Positions 1-14,942 of a stretch of DNA of 64,000 nucleotides are shown here, one piece after another. The translations under genes were made by a program, and so were the position numbers. The notes below the pieces were generated by a model. The model ran no database searches and was not told the DNA's origin. It saw only the letters and a program-made list of their open reading frames with translations. Source of the DNA: Anisakis pegreffii (taxonomy: Eukaryota > Nematoda > Chromadorea > Rhabditida > Anisakidae); NCBI GenBank assembly GCA_035041965.1, contig JAPYMA010000826.1, positions 1-64,000 of the forward strand, written 5' to 3'. Numbering within the stretch: position 1 is the stretch's first letter; each line of letters opens with the position of its first letter.

Positions 1-646
1 ATCACTGAATTTAGAGAATCAGTTTCACTTTTTTTGCACCACAGATGCACTAGTATTTTTTCGGCAAGTCGGTGAGAGCTAGTCACCAGTGCCACCGGTC
101 AGTGATCTGAAGTACAGAATTGTTTTAGAAAGTTTTTTTCCGAATATCCAAGAATCTCAATTGAATGAGAAGTTCGCTTACCGGTGGTTATGGACATTTT
201 TTTGAGGCAAAGAGAGAGGGCTCTCTCACGATAAGCACTATAAACCCGAGAATCATCACATTCACCCCTATCGGTTGAATTTATCCTAAAATATTCTTTA
301 CTAGTTGACTTTTTATAAGTTCTTTTTTACTATAACATTATATGATTCAGTATCAGTGAGACGTAAGAAAATTAGAGAGAGTAGTTGAGCAGTAGTAAAA
401 ATACAATTGTTCCACTGGATTTAGATGAGTGAGTTGGGGAAAATCTAAACTATAGTTAGCTTGACAACATTATTGTGTCAATTTAGAGAAGATGAATGTT
501 ACTGTTTGAGGATGTGTTTGTTATGTTTGTTTCTTTTTATTGTGCGTGAAAATCATTGCTTTTGTGAATTGTGAAGTTTTTGTTTTAGCTTTGTTTGATT
601 AATTCATTTTCTTCTATATTTCTAATTTGTTAATCAAATAATTTTA
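1..646. other. AT-rich region, no gene seen
   Basis: No exon, RNA gene or element could be supported here. The sequence is AT-rich, with scattered short T runs, and has no long open frame on either strand. Confidence 0.6.
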
Positions 647-2346
647 ATGAATCATCAATTCGTCAACGAAGCAGCCATCATCCGCAACGTGCCACCACCA
701 CGTTCACCTGCTTGCAGCTCCGTAAGGTAGTATTCGACCGACTACCCTTCAGTAAACCAGTTTAATCGGACAAAATCGTCAAATTCGGCGACTCAAAGAC
801 CTTACGGATGTGACTGATGCTCTGGAATAATCAGTCATACTGTGATATTGTAAAGGTTATTCCTGCTCTCTATTTACCACTATATTTTTGCCATCGTCCT
901 TTACAAGTTATTATTCCAATGACGGATTGTAATTGCTTCAACTGCTTCAAGTTCAACAATATTTTTGAATATATCCCCAAGTTGAATCACTCGAAAATGA
1001 CCGGTTACTTATATATCCAAATCGTTCATCGACAACCGCGAAAGAATCATCCCACCGGTCATTCGGAGAGATTTTTTGACGAGTCAAATGCTTGGCTCCT
1101 CTCCGATTATTCGAACAGATATGCTAAGTAATCTGTTAATATTGCGAAAGTTTGTCGCATTTATTCAATTCAAATTTCTCAGCAGCACATTCCTTCTTTA
1201 TGGTAGCTGCAATAATATGAAGTATTCCATCGGAGATTCAATTTGAATACTTCTATCAATCGACATTCGATTGAATTCATCCTCGGATTATATTCTTCAA
1301 AGTATTCAACGGATCTGCAAGCTAATTGTATCCAGCATATTCAAAAATTCAGCGCTATTCCATTCTGACGATCAACTATTTATTATCTGCAAGTAAGGGA
1401 ACGTGGTGGATCTTCATGGAGCAGCAAACCTTCGGAAGCAGCAAAATTTTTTAAAAAGTAAGAAAAATTTTGTGAAATAAAAAATTAAAATTGAAAAATT
1501 AAAAAACAAAAGTAAGAAAAATAGAATAAAATAAACAAAAAAATTAAAAAATAAAAAAAATTAAAAATTAGAAAAACAAAAAATAAAAAACAAAAAGAAA
1601 ATGAAAAGCATCTTTTTAAAATTGCATGATTGTTCTGTTAATGTGCAATGTTATATTGCATGACTTTATTTTATTTGCTGTATTTTTTTGTAATGTCATT
1701 TTAATAATGTATTGTGTCATTGTTAGCTTTAAGCGATTTTGTTGTTTTATTCTTGTTCTTAGCAAATGAATTGCTGATTGTTAAGCTTTTTGTTTTATGT
1801 TCTTGTTTGATTTTTGTGTGATCATATTCATTTTATTGTTTTAATAGTGTCATGTTTTAGCTACTTAATGTAGTTCGTGTTATTGTTTTATTGTTGTTTG
1901 TTGTTATGTTATTGTTGTTGTTTCTTGTTGTTTTATTCTTGTGAATTTTATTAGTAATGTTTTATCAGTGACACATGTTTTAGATAGCTTCAAGCTTTTT
2001 TTGTCATGTACTTTTTAGTTCTTGTCAGCATAGTGATTGCAGTGCATTCAGTTGTATTATTTTACATTGCAGTGTATGTATTATTTTACATTTCATGTTA
2101 TTTCATTGGCCTGTTTTATCGTTTAGATGCTTTTGTTTTATTACTATATCATGTTAATGTTAGCTTTAAGCTCTTTTACAATATTGTTGTCGAGTCTTTA
2201 TTTATGTTGTAGCACAATTCAGTGCTACTATTAATGGTGTCTTAATGATTTTTCAGAATCAGCTTTATCATTCAGATGACAGCCCAACATTGCAAAGCAG
2301 AAGAACAGTTTGTATTCTGAAGAATTTAAAGAAGAAATTAGTCTGA
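647..2346 (+). CDS. Possible two-exon small protein (weak candidate)
   Basis: A start codon at 647 opens 25 codons, including a PPPRSP proline-rich stretch, ending at a good GTAAGG donor after 721. A TTTTTCAG acceptor before 2257 opens 30 further in-phase codons ending in TGA at 2346. Joined, they would make a 54-residue basic, serine-rich protein with no signal peptide or membrane segment that I recognise. The intron would be about 1.5 kb of low-complexity sequence. There is no family match and no clear AATAAA nearby. The first part could also be exon 1 of a longer gene whose other exons I missed. This rests only on splice-site quality and phase, so it may be chance. Confidence 0.18.
1440..1610. 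repeat. A-rich low-complexity tract
   Basis: Almost only A, with short T and occasional G/C interruptions of the type AAAAATTAAAAA. It is a simple low-complexity sequence with no periodic unit that I can define, lying in the AT-rich left flank of the window. Confidence 0.7.
1660..2220. repeat. T-rich low-complexity tract
   Basis: Strand-asymmetric T-rich sequence with many short TTGTTT and TTATTG words (densest at about 1860-1960). Open frames inside it translate to Phe/Leu/Val/Tyr-rich strings, as any T-rich sequence does, so they are not taken as genes. Confidence 0.65.
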
Positions 2347-2802
2347 CAATATTATTGGAACAATTGTATTCGAATGAGGTATTAGTAAGGTTTTATTTTT
2401 TACATTCATTAGTCACATTCCTAACTAAGAGATACTATTACATGATGATGGTTCAGATGATTTAGATAATTTCATTACGTCATCATAATATGAGTTTGGA
2501 AAATTCAACTCATTTGGATTTATAAAACATCATCGAAAATTTGATAATGTTCGGAAGTTATCGAATTTATTGATGAAAAAATTGATCATTTTTAGAAAGA
2601 TTAACCGATAGGAGTGAATGATCAAAATTTTTATTCAGCTGTTATGTAGATAAGAATAAGGAATCATCCAGCAAATAAGCAATCAAAATTTTTATTTAGT
2701 TATCCGGTCCTAGCCACTCTGCCTCCGTGTTTTACTGAAATTTTCCACGCCATTCAAAACTGGCATTTTTTTAAATTGATATTTTTCAAAAATGATTCAA
2801 AT

Positions 2803-2876
2803 TGCCATCAGTCCTGACAATTTTTATTAACATAATTGAGAAATAATGTTAATAAAAATTGCCAGGATTGATGGCA
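2803..2876. repeat. 31-bp inverted repeat forming a near-perfect hairpin
   Basis: The left arm (2803-2833) and right arm (2846-2876) are reverse complements at 29 of 31 positions, separated by a 12-base loop. A transcript of either strand would fold into a 74-nt hairpin of about the size of an animal microRNA precursor. Pairing does not appear to continue beyond the arms, and I see no target-site duplication, so a longer transposon terminal repeat is not supported. It could be a microRNA precursor, a small MITE remnant or a chance palindrome. The stem is more perfect than most nematode microRNA precursors. Confidence 0.75.
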
Positions 2877-3456
2877 CAGTGCAATGCCATGCTGTAAATA
2901 CCTACATCCTCCATTCGTCCGTTGTCTTGCATGCACCATGTCCTTGTCTCTCTAACACCACTAACCAGCGCATGTTGTTTTGCATGATACTAACCCGTAA
3001 TCGGAGATAAGGGCCGAAATTACGGGTAACAACATTAACTTTGATCGTGAATGTTGGACAGGTGAGTCATTAGATGGCTTGCTGGCCCATACATCTCCCT
3101 GAAGATGTCCAACATTCGATTGTTGAATGTCATTATCAATCGATTCTTTCACCTATTTCAGTATCAAATGAAATATTATCGCCTGTCATGGAAGAACTGT
3201 TATGCCGATTAGAAATACATCCATAAGCGATCGGAAATGGAGAAATTGAACGAAGAAAAATAGACTCTGTGTCTCCTTACTGCCGCAAGTCAGTGCACAC
3301 CCATTGACTATCTACTACGAAATCGCTTTATAGTTCACACCCATTGCTCGTTCGGCGCACCTCGTAAACGTATTTGTTAAATGTTGAATAGTAAATTTCT
3401 ATTTGAATATTTTGACTGCGAAAGTATGTCTTTGAAACAACAAAATGAGCAGAAGG

Positions 3457-3891
3457 ACGTGAAATTGATGGGTCAAGGATTTTATTGAGTGTGAGCCTCT
3501 GAATGCACACAATCAGTTTCATTTCCCAGTTGCTAATGGTGTAGAGAAATTAAGCAAAAAGGTGACAGTGTGTGAAAAGCGTCGATGAGATCAAACTTTT
3601 TATTGATGTGAAATCACGAAAAACATTAACAACCTTGAGAATGCGAAAGGAATATTGAGAGAAACGTTGCGAAACAGCCGATACGGAATAATCAGAAATA
3701 TTCATCAGAATGATCGATTGCATGAATGGATTCAAGAGAAGAACTACACAAACATGAACTTTCAAACTGATTAAGAAATCGTCTCCATCTATTTCTTCAA
3801 GTTACTTCAAGAAAATGGCATTCTGGTCATTGAAAGATATAAAATGATGTCTATTTACAAAATGCAAAAAGATAAACTTTTGCATAAGTGA
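3457..3891 (+). pseudogene. Possible decayed coding stretch of unknown family
   Basis: One forward frame is unusually poor in stops for this base composition. It has only three stops (about 3586, 3604 and 3772) in about 144 codons where roughly ten would be expected, and the translation has a protein-like composition (for example HNQFHFPVANGVEKLSKK from about 3508). Just upstream the coding-like signal seems to move to another frame, as after a frameshift. I do not recognise a family. It could be a relic of a transposon or gene copy, or chance. The opposite strand also has modest open frames here, which weakens the case. Confidence 0.2.
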
Positions 3892-4118
3892 AATGGAGAA
3901 CAAATAACTTGAAGATGGTATTTGTTTTTTGTTGTAACTCTTTGGTAACACTGCATCAAGTATTGATATGCTATTCAAAATAACCATTTGGGCACTATGA
4001 GTGCTTCAAAAATGACAGCAAAAATCACAGTTTCTCGCCGTGAAACGGAACAAATTGATCATGATGATATAATGCTTCACATGAATTCATTCAGGATACT
4101 CATATCGTTTCGAACAAG

Positions 4119-6526
<2,408 letters not shown>

Positions 6527-7565
6527 GTGAGAAAGATGAACGTCGATCAAGGACTATATCAGCAAATCAACAGTGAATAATGATCACGAATAAATGACAT
6601 CAGCAGCGCAGCTGGTTCTCGATTTTTGCTTTGTATAACTGATGGTACACACCGACTTCAATATTCTTCGTAGATATTCCAGCTCTTTACCACATTCCCA
6701 TTACCGCAATTGCTCGTATTTGGTCCAGTTGAGTTTCACGAACGTCGAGTCGGATGGAAGAAACTGAACTCAAACGATGCACATTAAAATATTGCTAAAA
6801 TAATTGATGTGATATACTCGAATATTTCAATACCGGATAAACCGATTAGTATAAACACAGAATAGATAAACCAATACTGAAACTTAAAAATTATTTCGCG
6901 AATTTCAAGCTAAATGATCGAATGTATCAAATTAAATTGGAGTCAACCAAAACCCGAAACCTCAGTTCAAACTTCTTGTAAAGTATGACTCATGTCCATT
7001 CATTGATGCTAATTGCGAATGCTCGTTAAAGTTGGATTGGTCACACAATTCATCAACAGAAAAGTCGCTTCAAGATATCTTCAACACTTGAATAATCGCA
7101 CATTCGAAGAAATCGCTAGCGAAAAAGTCATCTTAGCATAAATCCCATATATGTTCACAAAACTGTCCATATAAGCCGTTACAGTTTCGAAAATAATCAA
7201 ATCACCATCCTTCACCCTAAATATGTGTGAATGAACAATTCAATGGGTTTGAAATGAACATATCGATCTGCGATATCTTACTGATATGAGTCTCAATAAT
7301 GCCCTGTAACAATTGAATCACTATCAGTCGTGACACTGAATGTCTCTTAAGCTATGTAACGATAGCAACGCGATGAACCAATTCAATTACTAATTACTGG
7401 AACAGAATGACACGGAATCGATAGCATAGTTCGCATTTCAATGAAATTTTATTATGAAACAATATGTTTTCGCCATTGCAGTATGACAACGATGTGATGT
7501 TATTAGTCAAATTTTGATTGATATCGCTTGAGGTATTTTATTCTTTCATCACTTAAACTACCGGA
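6527..7565. other. Divergent intergenic region between cdk-5 and the anoctamin
   Basis: 1,039 bases separate the start codons of two oppositely oriented genes, so both promoters should lie here or inside the first introns. I could not identify a TATA box, initiator or other specific element, and I see no convincing coding exon in it. Confidence 0.6.
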
Positions 7566-10500
7566 ATGTCAGTCTCGAAAAATAAGTCGTCACTGCCGAT
7601 TGATTATGTACTTGCCTACAAGGTGAATGATAAAGAATGTGATGCGGTGAGAAAAGCATTTGAAGAGGTAAGCGAAAAAGAACCGAATGGTGTTCATTAC
7701 TTACGACTTTGATGGTACCACAAGGAGATCATTTGAAGCTATCGCTAGATCGCTGGGATTTGTAGCATATTTTATTTTAATGCCTTTATTTTTCTCGAGT
7801 TCGATTCATCCATGTTGAAAATATGTCAATTGTGTCAATGTTTGAAGATGTCAGAAAAATTTTCTTCCAATAACTGCCCTTTGAAACTTCTTCGGAAGAT
7901 TGAATTTTTTTACTTGCAAGAGGATGGAATCACCCATTGGAATGAAGAATTCAGAGAAAATGCTTGCAAATGCTCGCAAGATGAACTACTTGATTTGAAG
8001 GCAATTCTGAGAGCTGGATTGTTGCTGAATCGTGAACTTGTTGGTGGTATGTGTTTCGTTGCGATCTCAGCTCCATTCGACAGGCTCTGTGCAGAGGCTG
8101 AACGATGCGGGCTGAATATGCCCATTAAAGGGGTATACGATTCCTCACAAATGCTTCTTACATTTAGAGAGTAATCTGATGGATTTTCTTTCAGGAAATC
8201 ACTTTCATCACTAGATTCTGAAGTTTTTCCAAGGTATTTTTGGTTTACAATAAAAATTAGAGCAACTTCAATTGCAGTGCACTGTGGAGCCGGCTCAGCC
8301 GACATGTTGTATATCATTGTCGAAATATTTCATCACTGATGACCAAGGCAACGTTACTGATCATTTCATTTGACCTCTGCCTTCTTTTCATAAACATCTC
8401 GGATCTACTTAAATTTAGTTCCTCTTCACTCGAAAGTAATGCCATAGTTAAAGTGTTGTTTCAGTTGACTACATAAGTCAGCCATTTCAAAGGAAACTAT
8501 CGCACCTATTCGTGAATTATGATGACCCACTGAAATTTTTTCGAACAGCACTACGCTCATTGCTGGTTCATCAGGTCAGTTTTACGAGTAGTTGAATGCA
8601 TAGCAGAATATTCAATCTGCATTCAAGAATTATATTTAACGAACATATTTGTAGTGCTTGCTGACTGAAGAACTCCATTCTAATGTAATGTATTGTGGAC
8701 AACAATGTTTTGAGAATCTTCAGTTTCACCATCAAATGAAAATCTCTCGTTCACTCAATTGAATAGTTAACTGCCTGCCACTATCTGTGAACATCTCATT
8801 TACAGTAACGCCTTATTGCCTCCTCTATGGTCACACTGTCCTAATTTGAATGCAGAACAGCAAATATGACACAAAACAATCCATGAGAATGCTGAATTTG
8901 TTACTCTATCACTTCACTCGTAATGCTATTTGACGACAAAATCAAAACCTTTTGCAGATCTTAATTGAAATTGATATAAGTAAAACGATCAATGCAGAGG
9001 ATAGTGATGAGGAAATTGAATTCAAAAAACGGGGATTGCTTTATTTGGCCATGAAAGGAGCATATTCAGATACGTTCATATTGCATGATCCTTCTCAGGT
9101 TTGTTCACCTCGCACAACTCCTTCAACTAAACGAGCGAGATTATCAGCCAAACCTTCGCATTATGATCACCTATGTCAAATTTTAAGTGCACATTAACAG
9201 TGGTATTCTTCTGACCTTCAACTTGTCACAATCAGTTTAAAGCCATAACAAGAAATCACCGTTATTTACCATAACTTTCATTATAACTTAATATTGACTG
9301 TGTATTTTATTACCCATCAAATTCAAACCATACTACATAGATTTGGCCTAAGCTCAGCTGAGTATTTCAGTGTATTAAATGAAGTTGCGACTGTATTCCC
9401 CCCACTTATATCGCCTGAGTTTGAGCTCTGATCATGCATTATCACAGGTTTTTAACCAATCGTGCCTAAATGATATTGTTCAGGATGAGCCGTATTACCG
9501 GAAAATGCGTGAGCGGAATTACATTGAATACACAGAATTCGTCGAAGGGTTGAGATGTGATCCACGGAAGGTGCTCAGCAAGCAGTGGATACCGTTCTAT
9601 AAATTTCAACCGATTCATAGGATTCGTGAATATTTCGGTGAAAAGATCACATTCTATTTCGCATGGGAGGGCACATTCCTGACGGCACTTTGGCCCGCAG
9701 CTGTAGCTGGTCTTTTATGTTTTGCTTATGGGCTATATCACAGGTATATTCTACTAGCACAGTTTTAAAATCCAGTTTGCTATCAGGAAAACTGTTGTAG
9801 AGTGAATCCGAAAAAAATTTCAGTGTTGTGGTGAATCGAACCAATTTCGATGTTTGTGTAAGAAAAGATAATTTTGGACAGGAAAAAAAGGACACGTGCA
9901 CTATAACTGAGAAGTATTTTGTTTTAATGATTTATCTTCATCGGATCTTCCACGGCCACGTTCATGTTTATGATTACGATCAGTCGAATGTTTCACAAAT
10001 TTAAAAAATTTCAAATTCGACGAAAAAGATCGACAAATTTTCAGTTATAAAGCAGATGAAAACTCTTAATGATTAGATTCGAAAAGAGAATTTTCAGTTT
10101 ACATCAAATCGCAGATTTGTGTCTGAAAGCGTTCGATAATGCGTTGAATCCGGTTTTTGCAGTTTTCATCTCGATTTGGGGTTTGTTCTCGTACGATTAT
10201 TCCAAGTATTGGATGCTCTTTTAATGCGTGAAAATGTTCTGTTCGGTTTTACTGCAGCATTCTTTCGACTTCCTCAAATGTGCATGCTTAATTGAGCTGT
10301 CACATCTCTCCTCATCAACATCGACTCTTCAGATGCAAAAAATTCACAAATTAGAACCTTTTGAAACTGTTAATTTTCTATTGTTCATATCAAATCAAGC
10401 AAGGAAAACGCTTAGAATTGTGTCATTGAAATTACTGCCAATGAAACTTTATTAAGCGTTCGCAGTCGTGATTTTACGCATAAAACAACGCATCATTATT

Positions 10501-13500
10501 TTATTCGAATTACTCCAATCCCACTCTTCAATCTGCATTATTAACTGATTCACGCACAATTTCACACGATGTTTGCTGTGATTAAACTCCCTGAATTCAA
10601 CAGCATCATAAAAATACGTCCAATTTTTCAGGAAAAATTTTCTCACAAGTGTGGAATCGCAACAGATCAGTTCTAGCCTATCAGTGGGATGCAAATGATT
10701 ACGTTGTATCGGAACCCGATAGACCGCAGTTCTTTGGTACGCAGAAAGAGAAGGTACGATCCATCTTGAGGATGTTGCCGTTGTGTTTGAGAAACGATAC
10801 AGCGGAGAAGCAATCAGTTGTTGATCTGCTCAGATTAATTTGTCACACTGAGCTGCTCTTGAGACTGTTTCGTGATTAGAATGTCGGAATCTTCCTAGAT
10901 AATAATAGGAACTAACATCGTGAAATATGAATAAATTTTCTGACGAAGCTTAATAGAGCTATGTCTATTGTAAAAATAGTATCGTTGGTTTTACAGTGAT
11001 TAAGTCAAGGTTTCTTAACTTGCTTCAAATCTGAATGCTCCTGACCGCATTAAATACCGAAAAATACTCAAACCAACTCGAAATTTAGAAGGATTGCGAA
11101 GGTTCCTCACTCTTCATCCAATCTTCATATAAGAGATCTCGTGGGAGACATTTTCGTTTTAAAAGATAACCACTTCAGGATCCAATAACAGGTCAAGACG
11201 AATGGATCTATCCGATGTCACGTCGCTACTGCAAGCTGATTGTATCGGCCTTAATCGTTTTTATGTGCATGCTTGTAGCTATTGCCAGTGTCATCGCAGT
11301 GATACTCTACAAACTATTTGCAGCCAGTCAATTCGGTTGTAATCGCGCGAATAACGTAATTTTATCGAGAAAAAATTCTTCATGTGAAATGAAATTCCTC
11401 TATCCACTTCTTTAAAAGAGCAGTCTGTTAATTGCTTTCTCAAAAAATTATTGCCTCCAAGCAATGTTATTCATGTGCATAAGTCTTTATTTGAGCTAAT
11501 TCGCTTATCGCACCTCTAAAATCTCATGCATCCGCGTGGCACCACCGAAAACATAAGAGCACTTTTCAAACGAAATTATCAGTCATTTGAATGAATTGAT
11601 GAAAGTAATTTTCAAATTTTAGTCTAATTTAATATGCATTTTGATGGTATCAGTGCTACCGTCTATAATGAACACTGTCTCTACAATGATACTTGGCAGC
11701 ATTTATACGATCATTGCTGACAAGCTGACGTTTTGGGGTTAAGTTTCGATTTCATTCGTCTTGCTGTGATTTCAAAGATCTTTTGACTCGAATCGATGGA
11801 TTAATTTGCAAAAATAGATCTGAGACTCAATGTTTTTTCACCTGTTCACTTGGAGTCTATCAATTTCATGGCTAAATGGATTTACTTTGCATTGAAGTTG
11901 CTTCATTTTTTGAATGAGAATGTCCTGAATGACACACAACAAAGCAAAAAAACCTTATCAAACTTCTATGCAAGCTGTTATGGCACCTTCCCTCTTTCGA
12001 ATCAAGTGAATCGTTTCTTTTAGAAAACCATCGCACGAATTCAGAATACAATAACGCGTTAATCGTCAAGCGATTTGCGTTCCAATTCGTCAATACCTAT
12101 ACTTCACTCTTCTATTTGGCATTCGTTCGTCCTGAATATTATGTAAGTTTTTTTTGCTGTACTGACAATAGAAACTAAAAAGGTAGGCTGAAGTTGAAAT
12201 CATATCGTACAATATTTTATGATGTGTTGAACAAAATCAAATGACTTTGAGGGTGATGCCACAACGATTTAGGGTCTTCAAAAGAACGGTCTGTTCGGTT
12301 TCGGTGCCGATTATAAGGATACTTGCGATTACGGCACTTGTGGCTCATTGCTAGCACTTCAGTTGCTGTCACATATGATTATCAAACCGATTCCAAAATT
12401 TTGCCAAGATATTGTTCTACCGTATGTATTTGATTGATCATTTTGTTTCTTTGATCGAACAATCCACTCCAAAAGAATCACTGAGCGGCTTTCAGAAGCA
12501 CATCAACATGCTGTATCCTCCTAGGTTTACATTCCCAAGCCTAAAACTTACTCACTGTCGCTGACAATATCATGAACGATTGTTTGACCGGTTTGAGTCG
12601 ACACAAACTAAAAGCTTCACATGACATCGGTACGCCTGCACAATGAAGCCCACGATTGTTGAATGCACATCGACTAATTTTATTCATCTTGTCTATTTCG
12701 CACAGAGTATCGCTGCTGGAATTTTAAAAAGATTTTGAGAGTATGTATAGAAAAAAATGAATTTGATATGCGCATTGAATCGTAGATATTTGCTGAGATT
12801 ACTGCGGAGACTGCGATGGAATCGTAAAATAGCTGCGATTAGCGAAAATGGAAGTGAGCAACAATCACGGAGATCATTTGGTGTGGATGAAGAGCAGGAA
12901 AGTAATCGTCTGGTTCGTGAGTGGATGAAACCAGATGTCGGTGACTTTACGCTTGGTGAATACATGGAGAAAATACTTCAGTTTGGATCAATCATGGTAC
13001 TTGCAGAGTTCGATTTGCATGATCCTCGAATGAAACGTTTATTTGAGATCATTCCAACTGATTATTGTAAGGACGACAGAATGATCGTTGAAAACTGTAT
13101 GCTTGATCAAACAGATTCCAATACTGCCAACGAAATTCATTTGTCGATTGAAGAATTTTACAAATTTAACGCCAAAACTCTTGAGCAAAAAAGACTCTTG
13201 AGCAAAAATCTAACGGCAAAATGTAATGATAGTTCTTTTGCACAATTTGTTTGAAGTGCTCTACGGAAGGAACTTTAGCAATTAAGGTCCAGTTATTTAA
13301 TTATGAGGAAAAACTTAAGGATTATATGGTGATAGATGAAAGATTATATGAGAATGAAAGGGTGTTTACAATTTATTGTAGATGTTTGCACCATTATTTC
13401 CGTTGGCACCGTTGATTGCTTTGGTAATCGGTCTTTGTGATATACGAATCGACGCACGACGTCTAACGTGGTTCAATCGTCGCCCAGTGGCATTCATTGC

Positions 13501-14900
13501 TAACTCGATTGGTATTTGGAAGGCAATTATCAACTTCCTTCAGTATATCGCCGTTATCACAAACACATTCATCGGTTATCTCCAAATCTTTCACTACTAT
13601 TACCTAATTACTGCTGAGAGATGTCTGTGTTTTGTTTTGGAGGAACATTTTCAAAATCAATGAAAATCGAATCACATTTTGAGTCTACTGCCAAAGACTT
13701 GAATGCTAGATGGAGAACAAGAGAAAAACTGCTAAAAAATGAATGCTGGATAGCAGGAAGTATCTATGAATCGTCAACCAAAACAAGTCATTTTCATTTC
13801 GAAACTGATAATGATACTCGAGATACAATACACGAGTTTGGCACGAGTTTCATAAATTTCACTAGTTGAACGCCTCTCGAAAAAGACAACCGTCTTTTTT
13901 TGAACCACAATTTGAAAATACAATTTTACCGTACAAAATATTACAAGTACCGTCTTTTAAAAATACACAAAATTACACCAAATACAAATGTAAAAACACA
14001 AAAAATCTGACTAAATACAAAACATTGTTTTTGTCTGAAAAAAAATACACTTTGAAATACAATGATAAATCTTTTCGGCTTACAATTTGAAATGCGGATT
14101 CGAAGAGCAGTGGATGCAACTGAACTGTTGAATAAACTTTGAAATTTTTGATTGAACTTGAAATGAAATGAGCTTGAATGGAGTTGAAATTTCAGTGGCA
14201 TTCACATCAGACTTTTGTGATGATTTGGTGTCATCACCGCTAACTCAAGTCGAGTGCAACACAAGAACCCGATTGCTGATCGCGTTGATCTTTCAGGTTT
14301 GCATCGCCACGTTTTCAATTCGTTTTGTTAGTTTACTACATTTTTAACTTCCCTGAAAATGATTACCGATGAATGAGGTGCAGCTCCTAAGTCATTGTTA
14401 GATATATTATCCAGAGCTATTGTCTATTGTTTCAGAATGTCGTATATGCTAGTGAATTCCTCATTGAGAGCCTGATTCCGGAGGTGCCGTCAGGAATTAG
14501 ATTAGCACAACGAAGGGTAATTGATTAAATGAATTATTGATTGGTGGTATCTGAGAAGTATCAATTCTTGCTGGTTTTGTGTCGCTTTTAACAGAAAAGT
14601 AAAGTTATTTTGAAACCACTTATGGGGCATAAACGGACACAATGAATTTGTGATTTTCAGAAACGGTATGTGAACGGGAAAATACTCGAAACCGGTGTGA
14701 TACCGCAAATCAATCGAAAGAAGTTAGTTGTTGCATCGAATCAATTCCTTATTGTTAGTCCAAGAGTTGATCGATTCGATCCAAGAGATCATGATAAATC
14801 TTTGGGAATTTTCGTGCGAATGTTCCTTCAGCGATTTCCGTTAGTTACAAGTCGAAGAAACTTAGCTGTGGGGCAGCAATCGACTTTACAATTGAAATAA
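7566..14900 (+). CDS. Anoctamin (TMEM16 family membrane protein)
   Basis: Multi-pass TMEM16 protein; members are calcium-activated chloride channels or lipid scramblases. Exons: 7566-7667, about 7899-8132, 8278-8308, 8465-8574, 8958-9098, 9484-9743, 9824-9913, 10098-10180, 10632-10753, 11179-11355, 11623-11737, 12024-12142, 12273-12421, 12786-12996, 13382-13574, 14196-14296, 14436-14516, 14661-14900, giving 852 residues. The N-terminal dimerisation-type domain starts with IDYVLAYK and includes SAPFDRLCAEAE. The hallmark FYKFQPIHRIREYFGEKI precedes TM1. Later come DPITGQDEWIYP, FVNTYTSLFYLAF, LFPLAPLIALVIGLCDIR and IGIWKAIINF. From 8465 on, phase is continuous, though the donor after 9913 is chosen by phase. 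The ambiguous part is exons 2-4: exon 2 may run to 8170 and join an extra exon 8195-8233 (using a weak donor within it), and its 5' acceptor is weak. The protein fits the ANO1-7-like group rather than ANO10, from memory; which worm paralogue (anoh-1 or anoh-2) is undecided. Confidence 0.93.
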
Positions 14901-14936
14901 CTTCAGGAGACGTCGACTGAAACCGTTTCGGAAACG

Positions 14937-14942
14937 AATAAA
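14937..14942 (+). promoter_or_regulatory. Polyadenylation signal AATAAA of the anoctamin
   Basis: A canonical AATAAA lies 37 bases after the TAA stop at 14900, in the transcribed orientation. That is a normal distance for a short nematode 3' UTR, and no other AATAAA comes earlier. Confidence 0.55.

Noticed and set aside
817..1131. 104-codon plus frame
   Set aside because: Length is at chance level and the sequence resembles nothing known to me; no splice or start evidence beyond an ATG.
7910..8317. 135-codon minus-strand open frame
   Set aside because: It lies antisense to anoctamin exons 2-4, which have strong family resemblance; it is a shadow.
9099..9197. In-frame extension of an anoctamin exon past 9098 to a stop at 9197
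   Set aside because: The GT donor after 9098 fits the family and the next exon in phase; the read-through adds unrelated residues. Intron retention cannot be excluded.
8952..9197. Separate small gene starting at 8952
   Set aside because: It is simply an anoctamin exon (8958-9098) plus intron sequence.
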